Below are positions 34,719-43,538 of a stretch of 64,000 nucleotides of DNA, piece by piece (positions within the stretch are counted from its first letter, which is position 1; each line of letters opens with the position of its first letter). The notes under the pieces were generated by a model. It saw only the letters and a list, made by a program, of their open reading frames with translations. It made no database searches and had not been told where the DNA came from. A program made the translations under genes and the position numbers. The DNA is taken from NCBI GenBank assembly GCA_021772095.1, contig JADYXR010000030.1, positions 145,734 through 209,733 of the forward strand. The letters are read 5' to 3'. The stretch comes from Candidatus Obscuribacter sp. (GTDB lineage: Bacteria > Cyanobacteriota > Vampirovibrionia > Obscuribacterales > Obscuribacteraceae).

Positions 34719-35576
34719 ATGCCGAAAAGTTCTCGCTCAGTTTTGACCAGCATCACATGGTCCAGCCGCTCGTGCGAAAACACGTCGACCAATCGCTCGT
34801 ACGAAAACACGTCGTCAAGTCGCTCGTGCGAAAACGCGTTCTCGATCGCTATTTTGAAAACTCTCGCGGTGGCGGCCGGAATGCTATTTTTCGCGGCGCA
34901 AACTCCTGCGTATGCCGGTGACTGGGTTGAAGACAAAAGCGCCGACGAGTTCGACTTAACTGCGGTTCCGTCACTGAATGGCTTAAACAGTAAGAGTTCA
35001 ACTGGTACGACAAGCAGCACTGGTTCGAGTCAAAGCACACGAAAAAAACATGCGCCATACATGATGCTGTCCACTCCATCAACGGGCAGTGCAACGTCAT
35101 CTTCTCGTTCTTCATCATCGGCTTCGGCTCCTGGTGCGAACTCAAAAAAATCTCAAGAGTACGACCTTGAAATCAGCTCAGATGACTCAGCCAATAGCTC
35201 ATCACCCACGCGCAAGAAAAACATTCTTTCCCGCGTAGCCGGTGGACCGGCAAAAGCTCTTGGTGTCACTTGCGGTGTCATGGTTGGCGTGCCTGTGAGC
35301 ATCGCCCGAGATACCAGAAAGTACACGGGACAAATGAAGAAGAGCATGAACGATGGACTCGCCGTCGAACAAACTGGTGACCTGACAGGTCACTTCTGGG
35401 CGGGCGCCTCCGCTGTGCCATTCGGTATCGGCAGCGGGCTGGTTCATGGCAGCGTGACCGGGTTCCAACGCGCATTAGAACACGGCAAAGCTCAACCGTT
35501 CAGCAAAGAATCAATGAGTCTCGGTGCTAAATCCAGGTCGTTGTCAAACCGCCCAGACGGCGCAGACAACAATTAA
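34719..35576 (+). CDS. Exported Ser-rich protein
   Basis: The frame opens at ATG 34719, but an in-frame TTG at 34854 would give a better protein: a classic signal peptide beginning MKTLAVAAGMLFFAAQ and ending TPAYAGD. The 45 codons before it are a 27-bp repeat of Ser/Asn/Glu-rich sequence. After the signal comes a Ser/Thr-rich linker (Gly/Ser/Ser, residues about 95-160) and a conserved-looking domain (RVAGGPAKALGVTCGVMVG, FWAGASAVPFGIGSGLVHG). No ribosome binding site is clear at either start. Family unknown. Confidence 0.65.
   Translation: MPKSSRSVLTSITWSSRSCENTSTNRSYENTSSSRSCENAFSIAILKTLAVAAGMLFFAAQTPAYAGDWVEDKSADEFDLTAVPSLNGLNSKSSTGTTSSTGSSQSTRKKHAPYMMLSTPSTGSATSSSRSSSSASAPGANSKKSQEYDLEISSDDSANSSSPTRKKNILSRVAGGPAKALGVTCGVMVGVPVSIARDTRKYTGQMKKSMNDGLAVEQTGDLTGHFWAGASAVPFGIGSGLVHGSVTGFQRALEHGKAQPFSKESMSLGAKSRSLSNRPDGADNN
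34767..34847 (+). repeat. Three 27-bp tandem repeats
   Basis: Units at 34767-34793, 34794-34820 and 34821-34847 each begin CGCTCGTGCGAAAAC or CGCTCGTACGAAAAC. Both strands are open through the repeat. They end just before the TTG that begins the likely signal peptide of the exported protein. Confidence 0.75.
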
Positions 35577-35624
35577 ACTGTCGTTTTATAATTAGGTTAC
35601 TTTGGCATCCGCGGAGTTTTCCAA

Positions 35625-36782
35625 ATGAGTTTCGACTTTGAGTTTGCTGTGGTTGGTGCCGGTGGAATGGGCAGCGCGGCCGCGTATTATTTGGCGCGCG
35701 AAGGCAAGTCCGTTGTCGTGATCGAGCAGTTCGAAATCGGACACATTCGGGGCGCGTCGCACGGAGAAAATCGAATCATTCGATATTCGTACGAATATCA
35801 AGACTACGTCAAACTCGCGAAAGAATCTTATCGGCTCTGGGCTGAAGCATCGGCAGAAATTGAACTGCCTTTGCTAACCACGACAGCCGGACTCGATCTC
35901 GGCTATCCCGAGAATGGTGACTTCGATAAGTGCATCGAGATGCTCACTCTTGAAAATGTCGACCACGAAATTCTGGATCGGCGCGAGATCAATAATCGTT
36001 TTCCACAGTTTAATGTCGAAGAAAATGTACGGGGAGTTTATCAAAAAGATGCGGGCTATCTCGAGCCTGACGTGTGCGTTCCGGCGTTTTTGCGACTGGC
36101 ACAAAACCATGGAGCCGTAATCAAGGATAATACCGTCCTTGATGGCATCAATATCACAGATGATTTCGTTGATATCCAAACCGACAAAGAAAAGATTCGC
36201 GTCAAGAAAATCATTTTGGCGCTGGGACCATGGGCATCGCCAATGATTGAGAAGCTCACTGGAATCAACATTCCAATCTCAGTCACCTTCGAACAGTATT
36301 CGTTTTTCACACCAAAACATCCTGAACAATTTGAAGAAAACAAATTTCCAGTTTTCATTGTCTACGTCAATCCCGGCGAAGAAAATTTATACGGCTTCCC
36401 ATTCTTTGGTGACCTCGGAGTCAAAGTGGCAGAGCATCGTGCCGGAGCAGTCACCGAGGCGGCAACCCGCACATTCACACCCGATCCTGACAAAATTGCG
36501 CGCCTCACCAAACGAGCGCAAAAACTATTTCCCGATTTAACCACTGAGATTACAAAAACAGGCACCTGCCTTTACTCCAACACACCGGACCGCCATTTCA
36601 TCATCGACAAGCTCCCCCGCCACGATAACGTCATCGTTGCCGCCGGTTTCTCCGGTCATGGTTTCAAGTTCGTTCCGTTAGTAGGAAGTATTTTGAAAGA
36701 TCTGGCGATCAACGGGCAAACCGCGCAGCCAATCGGAATGTTTCAAATCCAAAGATTTGCATCAGCGAGCGTCCGAGAATAG
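35625..36782 (+). CDS. Monomeric sarcosine oxidase-family FAD oxidoreductase
   Basis: The 385-residue flavoenzyme begins with the Rossmann motif VVGAGGMGSAAAYYL. Cys315 (TGTCLYSNTPD) falls at the position that covalently binds FAD in monomeric sarcosine oxidase. The active-site Arg (ASHGENRIIR, about residue 50) and the pair Lys/His in LGVKVAEH are kept. Family members oxidise N-methyl amino acids such as sarcosine or N-methyltryptophan, yielding formaldehyde and H2O2; which one is not clear. Upstream bases lack a strong ribosome binding site. Confidence 0.88.
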   Translation: MSFDFEFAVVGAGGMGSAAAYYLAREGKSVVVIEQFEIGHIRGASHGENRIIRYSYEYQDYVKLAKESYRLWAEASAEIELPLLTTTAGLDLGYPENGDFDKCIEMLTLENVDHEILDRREINNRFPQFNVEENVRGVYQKDAGYLEPDVCVPAFLRLAQNHGAVIKDNTVLDGINITDDFVDIQTDKEKIRVKKIILALGPWASPMIEKLTGINIPISVTFEQYSFFTPKHPEQFEENKFPVFIVYVNPGEENLYGFPFFGDLGVKVAEHRAGAVTEAATRTFTPDPDKIARLTKRAQKLFPDLTTEITKTGTCLYSNTPDRHFIIDKLPRHDNVIVAAGFSGHGFKFVPLVGSILKDLAINGQTAQPIGMFQIQRFASASVRE

Positions 36783-36836
36783 TGAGTAAACAAAGGGCAA
36801 GTAGAATAAACGAACCGGCTCAACTACATTAATACG

Positions 36837-38060
36837 ATGACCGATAGCCCAGATAATTCCAAAGCACCCAAAGTCTTCGTATCCTTCACAGATCCGGAGG
36901 AATTCGAATCGCCCGTGCTCGAAGCAATCGTGTCGCGCGATCCTCCAGTCGACGGTCACCAACTCCGCGATTACAAAATCCTGGAAAAAATTGGCGAAGG
37001 TGCCATGGCGATCGTTTACAAGGCTCGTCAGATTTCGACCAATCGAATCGTCGCAATCAAAACTTTGAAGTTCGTCGATCAGTCTCTAGCGGAGCGGTTC
37101 TCCAGAGAGGTTTCGATTCACAGTAATCTCAAACACAAAAATATTGTAGAAGCTATCGAATGCATCTCAACTCCATTTGGGCGCTCTTACTTTGTGATGG
37201 AGTATCTCGATGGAATCACTCTTGAAGACCAGCTTGAACAACGAGGACGTTGCAACCGACCAGAAAATATTGCTCATATCTTGTCACAAATTTGCGAAGC
37301 TCTGGATTGCGCTCACCGTCAGGGAATTATTCATCGAGACGTAAAGCCTGAAAATATCGTATTGGTAAACGATGGTAGTCCGATGACCGTTAAAGTTTTG
37401 GATTTTGGTGTGGCGAAAATTCAAGAGGACCTGCAGCGACTAACCAAAACCGGAGTGGTACTTGGATCGCCTGCATACATGAGCCCGGAGCAGTGTTTGG
37501 GGCGCAATCTGGATCCTCGTTCTGATATCTATTCACTAGGTGTGGTGGCATTCGAACTGATCACAGGCAATCTCCCTTATAACAAGGAAACGGCAGTGGA
37601 CATGATGGAAGCCCACTGTGACCCTGATATAAAGCCAACTTCCGTCAGTGCACACCGTACTGATCTTCCAGCAATGAAAGAACTGGAAGAATTTTTTGAA
37701 CGCGTTTTTCAAGTCGAACCAGAAGATCGTCCTGCCACTATCAGTGATTTTAAAACAGAATTAGGCAAATGGTGGAAGGTCGCTAATGAAAAAAATCCAG
37801 ATGCGCCAAACCCATTCGCCGTGGACGAGCGCGCAAGGGCTCAAGCGCCGAGACCTTCGCGCGTCCTCGACACCATGGAAGTGCAGACACTGGATAAGCT
37901 CGCCGGGCGCGTCAAACCACCAGATCCAAAAAAAGAAAGCGCTCAGCTAGCCCAAATTGCTAAGATTCCAACGCCAGTATTCATGGGGCTCGCGGCGGTT
38001 ATTTTAATAGGGCTATCATTGCTTTTTGCATTTTTCTTGGTTAACACGCTTAAGCATTAG
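36837..38060 (+). CDS. Eukaryotic-type Ser/Thr protein kinase
   Basis: The 407-residue protein has a 40-residue N-terminal arm, a full kinase domain (about 42-310) and one C-terminal membrane helix (VFMGLAAVILIGLSLLFAFF). Seen motifs are the Gly loop IGEGAMAIVYKA, Lys in VAIKTL, catalytic HRDVKPEN, metal-binding LDFGVAKI, and SPAYMSPEQ with RSDIYSLG. It should phosphorylate cytosolic or membrane targets; the short outer tail after the helix is only about 5 residues. It is followed by the trp control region. Confidence 0.92.
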   Translation: MTDSPDNSKAPKVFVSFTDPEEFESPVLEAIVSRDPPVDGHQLRDYKILEKIGEGAMAIVYKARQISTNRIVAIKTLKFVDQSLAERFSREVSIHSNLKHKNIVEAIECISTPFGRSYFVMEYLDGITLEDQLEQRGRCNRPENIAHILSQICEALDCAHRQGIIHRDVKPENIVLVNDGSPMTVKVLDFGVAKIQEDLQRLTKTGVVLGSPAYMSPEQCLGRNLDPRSDIYSLGVVAFELITGNLPYNKETAVDMMEAHCDPDIKPTSVSAHRTDLPAMKELEEFFERVFQVEPEDRPATISDFKTELGKWWKVANEKNPDAPNPFAVDERARAQAPRPSRVLDTMEVQTLDKLAGRVKPPDPKKESAQLAQIAKIPTPVFMGLAAVILIGLSLLFAFFLVNTLKH

Positions 38061-38242
38061 ATTGCACGAGAATTACAACCTCTTCGGCTTGCAGCTGCCT
38101 CGCACGCGTAACAGCGCGAGATGAGCCAGCCTCCAGGCGTCTGACACTCCGCGCGATTCAACATTTGTTTACCACATCTCACAAAACACTTGCATTTGTA
38201 ATTTGCCGTGATAACATTGCCTGCATATTCGACATCTCGCAC
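38057..38242 (-). CDS. Possible Cys-rich small protein (61 aa)
   Basis: A GTG-started frame with CKCFVRCGK and later CYACE, giving a possible zinc-binding arrangement. It overlaps the kinase stop by a few bases and lies on the strand opposite the trp promoter region. No ribosome binding site is obvious. A chance frame is equally possible. Confidence 0.3.
   Translation of the reverse strand: MRDVEYAGNVITANYKCKCFVRCGKQMLNRAECQTPGGWLISRCYACEAAASRRGCNSRAI
38190..38217 (+). promoter_or_regulatory. Candidate trp operon promoter
   Basis: TTGCAT (38190-38195) and TAACAT (38212-38217) are 16 bp apart, upstream of the trp leader peptide at 38276. The -10 element is poor. No TrpR-like operator palindrome was seen. 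Confidence 0.3.
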
Positions 38243-38275
38243 GGCACGAATTTGCCGGCAACAATAGAGAAGATA

Positions 38276-38353
38276 ATGGCTACGAACTCATTCAACGCTC
38301 AATCATGGTGGACCTGGTGCAAACTTGCAGACGGGCCGCGTTGGCGCTGGTGA
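38276..38353 (+). CDS. trpL: Tryptophan operon leader peptide (25 aa, 5 Trp)
   Basis: A short frame starts at ATG 38276 behind AGAGAAG and ends at TGA 38351-38353. The peptide has Trp at positions 11, 12, 14, 23 and 25 (WWTW, then RWRW just before the stop), a frequency far above chance. It is followed by an intrinsic terminator at 38385-38425 and then trpE at 38523. This is the arrangement in which ribosome stalling at Trp codons, when Trp-tRNA is scarce, lets RNA polymerase read past the terminator. The trans-position arm that would form the antiterminator is not obvious by eye. Confidence 0.8.
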   Translation: MATNSFNAQSWWTWCKLADGPRWRW

Positions 38354-38384
38354 TGCTCTAGAGTAGCTCACACAAAGTGTTTCG

Positions 38385-38425
38385 AACCGCAGGCTCATCG
38401 TAATTGATGCCTGCGGTTTTTGTTT
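38385..38425 (+). terminator. trp attenuator terminator
   Basis: AACCGCAGGC (38385-38394) pairs perfectly with GCCTGCGGTT (38409-38418) around a 14-nt loop, and a T-rich tract follows (TTTGTTTT). It lies between the Trp-rich leader peptide and trpE, so it is an attenuator rather than an end terminator. Confidence 0.85.
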
Positions 38426-38522
38426 TACCCAAAACAGTCTGAGTCAAGTTGATCAGACGGACACTTCACGCGCCATCGTATCTGGTATCACTAATTATCT
38501 TCGCATTCAGAGAGATTCAACC

Positions 38523-40073
38523 ATGAATATTCAAAACACAAACCTTACTTGTCGTTCCCAGAATGACCCCCAACCGCAATTCACCGACATGATCGCGCAA
38601 AACGAAACCACCCTTGTCCACACATTCCGCATTCGACATCTCGATGCTCAAGACCTGGTAGCTTTGCAAAGTCAGAATCACGCACCGTCTGCATTATTTC
38701 AAAAACGCGACCGCTCACTTAAAAATCCTTCCTACACTATTCTCGCGCTTGACGCCGCGCTCACCGTGAGCATAACCAACAACTCGGTGGAGATTGAAGG
38801 TTCCACGCGTCAAGTTAAGCAGATGCAGTTGCCTGGTTGCCCCTTCGAATTTCTCAATGCGTTGCATGCTGCACAGACCAGCGCTATCGAGTACAACGCC
38901 CTGCCGGCAGACATTGCATTCGCCTCAGGCATGATTGGCTATCTTGGTTTTGGTCTGACCAGTCAAATCGAAAAAATCGAAAAGCAGGAAAGCAATCCGC
39001 TGTCAGTACCAGATTCGAGAATGATGCTGCCTCAAACAATCGTTTATATCGATCATCAAAACGCTTCAGCCCATGTTATCTCACGCGCAGGCGCCGAACG
39101 TTTCCACTCCATCGTTCAGAAATTAGAGAGTCGCAACAACAATTCCAGCCAGGCAAATCGCCGGTCTCAAGCGCCTACTCAACACGCTCCATCAAGCGCC
39201 ACAAACACGGCGAACCTGACAGCGTCGATGAGCAAACAGGATTTTCTCGATAAAGCTATTCAAGCAAAACGGCTGATCGAAGAAGGACAATGCTTCCAGA
39301 TCGTACTCTCGCAGCGCTTCTCCGCTCCAATTTCCACAAGCGCTGCAGAAATGTTTTCAACACTATTAGCAACTGCACCATCAACTTACAACTACTTTTT
39401 AAATTTCCCTGACTTCCAGTACATAGGTGCTTCACCCGAAACGATGGTCAGCACAAAAGCTGGACAGGTCCGCCTCTGCGCCCTTGCCGGAACTCGCCCT
39501 CGTGGTACCACTCAAACTCAAGACGACAACAACGAAATTGAATTGAGAACCAACGAAAAGGAACTGGCAGAACATCTGATGCTCGTCGACCTTGGTCGAA
39601 ATGACCTCGGAAAAGTTTGCGTTCCAGGTTCGATTAAAGTCGGTCCAATCGCTCAGGTGCTCAAATACAGCAATGTCATGCACTTAGGCACAGAGATCTT
39701 CGGGGTTCTCGAATCGAACAACAATCCATTCAAAGCCTTGAAAGCATGCTTTCCTCGCGGCACCGTCTCTGGTGCTCCGAAGGTGAGAGCGCTGGAACTG
39801 CTCTCTAAACTTGAGCCGGAACAAAGAGGCATTTACGCAGGCGCAGTCGGCTTCTTCGACGGGCGCGGCAACATGGACACAGCTATTGCCATCCGTTCTG
39901 CACTGATCAAAGACAATTTCATCCACATCAATGCCGGCGCTGGCATCGTGTACGACTCAGTACCAGAATTCGAGTACATGGAAACCATCAATAAGGCGAG
40001 TGCGATTGCCTCTGTTTTTCAACAAGTTCAATTAGAAGACGAGTTGCACATTGTTCGCGCAGGAGCAAACTAA
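38523..40073 (+). CDS. trpE: Anthranilate synthase component I
   Basis: The 516-residue enzyme has the chorismate-binding C-terminal domain: AIQAKRLIEEGQCFQIVLSQ, SPETMV, LAGTRPRGTT, the ELRTNEKELAEHLMLVDLGR segment, GTVSGAPKVRA and NAGAGIV. It converts chorismate plus ammonia to anthranilate, the first step of tryptophan synthesis. The N-terminal 130 residues match the regulatory region weakly. Its stop overlaps trpG (TAATG). It is the first structural gene after the attenuator. Confidence 0.95.
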   Translation: MNIQNTNLTCRSQNDPQPQFTDMIAQNETTLVHTFRIRHLDAQDLVALQSQNHAPSALFQKRDRSLKNPSYTILALDAALTVSITNNSVEIEGSTRQVKQMQLPGCPFEFLNALHAAQTSAIEYNALPADIAFASGMIGYLGFGLTSQIEKIEKQESNPLSVPDSRMMLPQTIVYIDHQNASAHVISRAGAERFHSIVQKLESRNNNSSQANRRSQAPTQHAPSSATNTANLTASMSKQDFLDKAIQAKRLIEEGQCFQIVLSQRFSAPISTSAAEMFSTLLATAPSTYNYFLNFPDFQYIGASPETMVSTKAGQVRLCALAGTRPRGTTQTQDDNNEIELRTNEKELAEHLMLVDLGRNDLGKVCVPGSIKVGPIAQVLKYSNVMHLGTEIFGVLESNNNPFKALKACFPRGTVSGAPKVRALELLSKLEPEQRGIYAGAVGFFDGRGNMDTAIAIRSALIKDNFIHINAGAGIVYDSVPEFEYMETINKASAIASVFQQVQLEDELHIVRAGAN

Positions 40074-40729
40074 TGACGATTTTAGTTATCGACAATTACG
40101 ATTCATTCTCGTTCAATCTCGTTCAATCACTTCGCGAAGTATCAACACATTCCGTCGTCGTGAAAAGAAACGATGAGATTACCTTAGAGGAAGTGCTCGC
40201 GCTTCAGCCGCACGGCATCGTAATCTCGCCTGGTCCTGGACACCCTGCCAACGAGCGCGATTTTGGTATCAACCTGGACTTGATTAAGAACCAAGCCGCA
40301 ATTGGTTGTCCGATTCTTGGAATTTGCCTCGGGCATCAAGGAATTGTTCACACTTTCGGCGGAAGCATAATCCAGGCAAATCAAATCATGCATGGCAAAA
40401 CCAGCGTAGTTAGAGTGCTCCAAGACTCGCCTCTATTCAGCAACTGTCCAAAAGAATTTGTCGCAATGCGATACCACTCACTCGTCGCTATCGATGAAAC
40501 TTTACCAACCTGTCTCACCGTAACCGCCCGTGATACCGCATCTAACATGATCATGGCCATCGAGCATAACAGCGCTCCTATCTTCGGGCTGCAGTTTCAC
40601 CCAGAATCCATCGGAACACCAGAAGGCAAGCTCATCTTGAAAAACTTCGTGGAGCTGACGGAAAAGCAGACCAGAGTCGAAAGCAATGCCGTCGATTCAA
40701 AAAGTAGCGCTCAACTGTGCGCAAAGTAA
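40073..40729 (+). CDS. trpG: Anthranilate synthase component II (glutamine amidotransferase)
   Basis: The 218-residue protein has the class I amidotransferase triad: nucleophile Cys in GICLGHQGI, and His/Glu in QFHPESIGT, plus the SPGPGHP oxyanion loop. It delivers ammonia from glutamine to TrpE. It overlaps trpE by one base and ends 26 bp before the chosen trpD start. Confidence 0.95.
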   Translation: MTILVIDNYDSFSFNLVQSLREVSTHSVVVKRNDEITLEEVLALQPHGIVISPGPGHPANERDFGINLDLIKNQAAIGCPILGICLGHQGIVHTFGGSIIQANQIMHGKTSVVRVLQDSPLFSNCPKEFVAMRYHSLVAIDETLPTCLTVTARDTASNMIMAIEHNSAPIFGLQFHPESIGTPEGKLILKNFVELTEKQTRVESNAVDSKSSAQLCAK

Positions 40730-40755
40730 GCGCAAAACATTACAGGTTTACAAAA

Positions 40756-41832
40756 ATGCAGACTATTCAAAGAGAAACAAGCACTTCAGAACAGGACGAC
40801 CGATTGGTCGAGATGCTTCACAAGCCAATCGAAGAGATTGACCTGGCCTACTTCAACAGCGCCGTTCAGTACCTGAGAAACACAGTAAACAAGGACATCG
40901 CTGAAATTGTCCGACCTTTGGGAACCACAGCCGTCGACGTCGCCGGCACTGGTGGTAGTGGCATAGTGAAATTCAACACTTCCACCGCCGCATCCTTCAT
41001 CCTGGCAGCTCACGGAGTCGACGTAATCAAATTTGGAAATCGTTCAATCACTGGACCGAGCGGCAGCCTTGATTTCCTGGGCGCGATCGGCTGCTTGAAA
41101 GAAGTACATGCAGCCGACATCGAACGGGTTTTCAAATCCACAAATTTACTATTTCTCAGCGCACCAAACTGTTATCCAAACCTCGCTTCCATACGAGATG
41201 CAAGAAAAACAATCGGCAGACCAACGATTTTCAACTTCATCGGTCCTCTCCTCAACCCAGCGCGACCGGCTTACAGATTAATGGGCATAAGCAACAGCTA
41301 CATGCATTTGCTCATCAATCAGTTCATAAAAACCGACGCATCAACAAAACGAGCGATCACGGCACACTCAACAATTAGAACCGGTGCGGTTCCTACTGAA
41401 GTAGACGAAATTCTTCCGTACGTTTCGAACACGGCTACCCTGATTGAACAATCGCTTAGCGGCAACTACACACCACGAGTCAGCGTAATCGACATCGGTT
41501 GCCAGTCAGCAACCGGCGCAATTGATGATTCACAGACTTTCGCCGGCATTTACGGGGACAGCCGCACTTCAGACGCATTCGGAGCGAATGAATTAGGTTC
41601 AACACCTGCGGTTAACAGTGCTGACGTCAACGCCAAAATATTCTTGACCATTATCGATGGCAACGATACGAGTTCAATTCACTACAAGGGATTGCTTCTC
41701 AACGCCGCGGCCGCGTTCCTCGCGACTGGCGCGGTCAGTGCATTTGATGAGGGTGTTGCTCTGACTAAAACTCTGCTGGCAAATAAATCGGTCAAAGCGA
41801 AATTAGACCAAGTCCGGAGGGTTTTGTCTTGA
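40756..41832 (+). CDS. trpD: Anthranilate phosphoribosyltransferase
   Basis: The 358-residue product has the TrpD plan: GTGGSG loop (usually GTGGDG), KFGNRSITGPSGSLDFL, FNFIGPLLNPA and a VDEI motif with the metal-binding Asp/Glu. It attaches phosphoribosyl to anthranilate. Several consensus positions differ (Ser for Asp in the Gly loop and Phe for the usual His before GNR). An in-frame upstream start at 40717 would overlap trpG; ATG 40756 is preferred. Its place in the operon makes the call firm. Confidence 0.9.
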   Translation: MQTIQRETSTSEQDDRLVEMLHKPIEEIDLAYFNSAVQYLRNTVNKDIAEIVRPLGTTAVDVAGTGGSGIVKFNTSTAASFILAAHGVDVIKFGNRSITGPSGSLDFLGAIGCLKEVHAADIERVFKSTNLLFLSAPNCYPNLASIRDARKTIGRPTIFNFIGPLLNPARPAYRLMGISNSYMHLLINQFIKTDASTKRAITAHSTIRTGAVPTEVDEILPYVSNTATLIEQSLSGNYTPRVSVIDIGCQSATGAIDDSQTFAGIYGDSRTSDAFGANELGSTPAVNSADVNAKIFLTIIDGNDTSSIHYKGLLLNAAAAFLATGAVSAFDEGVALTKTLLANKSVKAKLDQVRRVLS

Positions 41833-43538
41833 CCATTTTAAATACGATCGTGCAGTCAAAACGGCTCCAATTCCCAAGTTCCAGAACCATCGCCAATACG
41901 ACCGGGTCTTTCATTCACGGTTCTAAGTCTTCCAATCGCACATCAAGGAACGGCAATCCATTCGTTCAAGCCTTACGTCAAAACGGAATTTCAATCATTG
42001 GAGAAGTGAAACCAAAATCGCCGTCAGCCGGTCACCTACTGGAGAATAGCCGTCTCAACGATATTCTCGACTTGTACAAAAATCACTGCACAGCAATTTC
42101 GGTATTGACTGATGAGGAATTTTTCGGCGGTAGTTTCAAACTGCTCAAACAGGTAAAGCGAACCACAAATCTTCCAGCGTTGTGCAAGGATTTCATCGTC
42201 AGCACCGAGCAAATCTCGATCGCCAAAGCACACGGCGCCGACGCCGTTTTATTAATCGCCAAGATACTCGATGCGGACGAACTGAAGACCCTACTGTTCG
42301 CTGCGCTCGATGCAGAACTTTGCCCAGTGGTAGAAGTGAACAGTCTTTCAGACGTCGCGGCAATCGCCGACCTGCCTGTAGACGTGGTTTTGATCAACAA
42401 CCGCAATCTTGACACCATGAAAATTGATTTGGAAACCACCAGTCGCCTCGCCTGTCTTTTACAAGATGACCAAATTGTAATTTCTGCAAGTGGTATCAAA
42501 TCAAATGACGATATTCAAAGTCTGCTTCCTGCAGCGCGTCGTTTCCTAATTGGAACTTCGCTCATGCAGAGCAGCGATCCAGCATCGCTTCTAAGCCGAC
42601 TGACCGGCCGCGCAGAACGTGAATCGAATGCTAAGTCAAATGTTGATTCAAAAGTTGGGTTAGATCTCGGCTCCGATATTGGCTTAGATATTGGCTCAAA
42701 CATTGGCTTAGATGCTGGTTCTAATGCTGGTTCTAATGCTGGCTCCGATAGTGATTCAAACGCTGGCTCCGATGCTGATTCAAACGCTGGATCCGATGCT
42801 GATTCAAACGCTGGATCCAATGCTAATTCAAATGCTGCCCCACATTCTCATGCAGTCGCCGACTCGGCACTGCCCAAAGTTAAGATCTGCGGTATAACCA
42901 ACATCGATGATGCAAAAATGGCTTTGGACGCGGGTGCCGAGTTCCTCGGACTGATTTTTGCACCATCATCACGACGCAAAGTATCAGTCGAGAACGCTCG
43001 TTTGATTATCGCCGCAGTCGACAAACGCGCAAAGATTGTTGGAGTTTTTCAAAATCAAAAACTAAACGAGGTGAATTTCCTCGCAGAAGAATTGAATCTG
43101 GATCTCATACAACTCCATGGAGATGAAGACGCCGCCTACGCCGGAGCGTGCGTTCGTCCAGTGATAAAAGCATTTGATTATTCGGCGGAGAATGTTCTAA
43201 ACACACAGCAACTGTTGAAATTCCCAACCGCGAGTTATTTCCTTTTCGATCTAAACAAAAAATCAATCGCATCCGAAAACCAGAAATCGTACGAACGATT
43301 CACTGTTTTAGCAAACACATTAGGTCCAATCAGACATCAAATCCCACCATTCTTTCTAGCTGGTCAATTGTCTGAACACAATGTCCAGCAAGCGTTCCAG
43401 ACCGTTTTACCGTTTGCGATCGACGTCGCTTCAGGCGTCGAGAAGTCTCCCGGAAAAAAATCTACGACACTGACAAAACGATTCTGCAATTTAGCAAAAT
43501 CGAAGACAAACACCCATGCACCACAGGTAGTGAACTAA
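41829..43538 (+). CDS. trpCF: Fused indole-3-glycerol-phosphate synthase and phosphoribosylanthranilate isomerase
   Basis: Residues about 1-265 are TrpC ([51 protein letters not shown]). Residues about 345-560 are TrpF ([57 protein letters not shown]). Fused TrpC-TrpF is known in enterobacteria, but here an about 75-residue Gly/Ser/Asn/Asp/Ala linker coded by tandem repeats joins them. The two domains catalyse successive steps. The start is TTG 41829, overlapping the trpD stop, and the stop overlaps trpB. Confidence 0.93.
   Translation: MTILNTIVQSKRLQFPSSRTIANTTGSFIHGSKSSNRTSRNGNPFVQALRQNGISIIGEVKPKSPSAGHLLENSRLNDILDLYKNHCTAISVLTDEEFFGGSFKLLKQVKRTTNLPALCKDFIVSTEQISIAKAHGADAVLLIAKILDADELKTLLFAALDAELCPVVEVNSLSDVAAIADLPVDVVLINNRNLDTMKIDLETTSRLACLLQDDQIVISASGIKSNDDIQSLLPAARRFLIGTSLMQSSDPASLLSRLTGRAERESNAKSNVDSKVGLDLGSDIGLDIGSNIGLDAGSNAGSNAGSDSDSNAGSDADSNAGSDADSNAGSNANSNAAPHSHAVADSALPKVKICGITNIDDAKMALDAGAEFLGLIFAPSSRRKVSVENARLIIAAVDKRAKIVGVFQNQKLNEVNFLAEELNLDLIQLHGDEDAAYAGACVRPVIKAFDYSAENVLNTQQLLKFPTASYFLFDLNKKSIASENQKSYERFTVLANTLGPIRHQIPPFFLAGQLSEHNVQQAFQTVLPFAIDVASGVEKSPGKKSTTLTKRFCNLAKSKTNTHAPQVVN
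42738..42833 (+). repeat. 24-bp (2 x 12-bp) tandem repeats in the trpC-trpF linker
   Basis: Four 24-bp units lie at 42738-42761, 42762-42785, 42786-42809 and 42810-42833, with few differences. Each is made of two 12-bp parts, and looser 12-bp copies extend back to about 42660. They encode an alternating Gly-Ser-Asp/Asn-Ala type linker. Confidence 0.85.
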
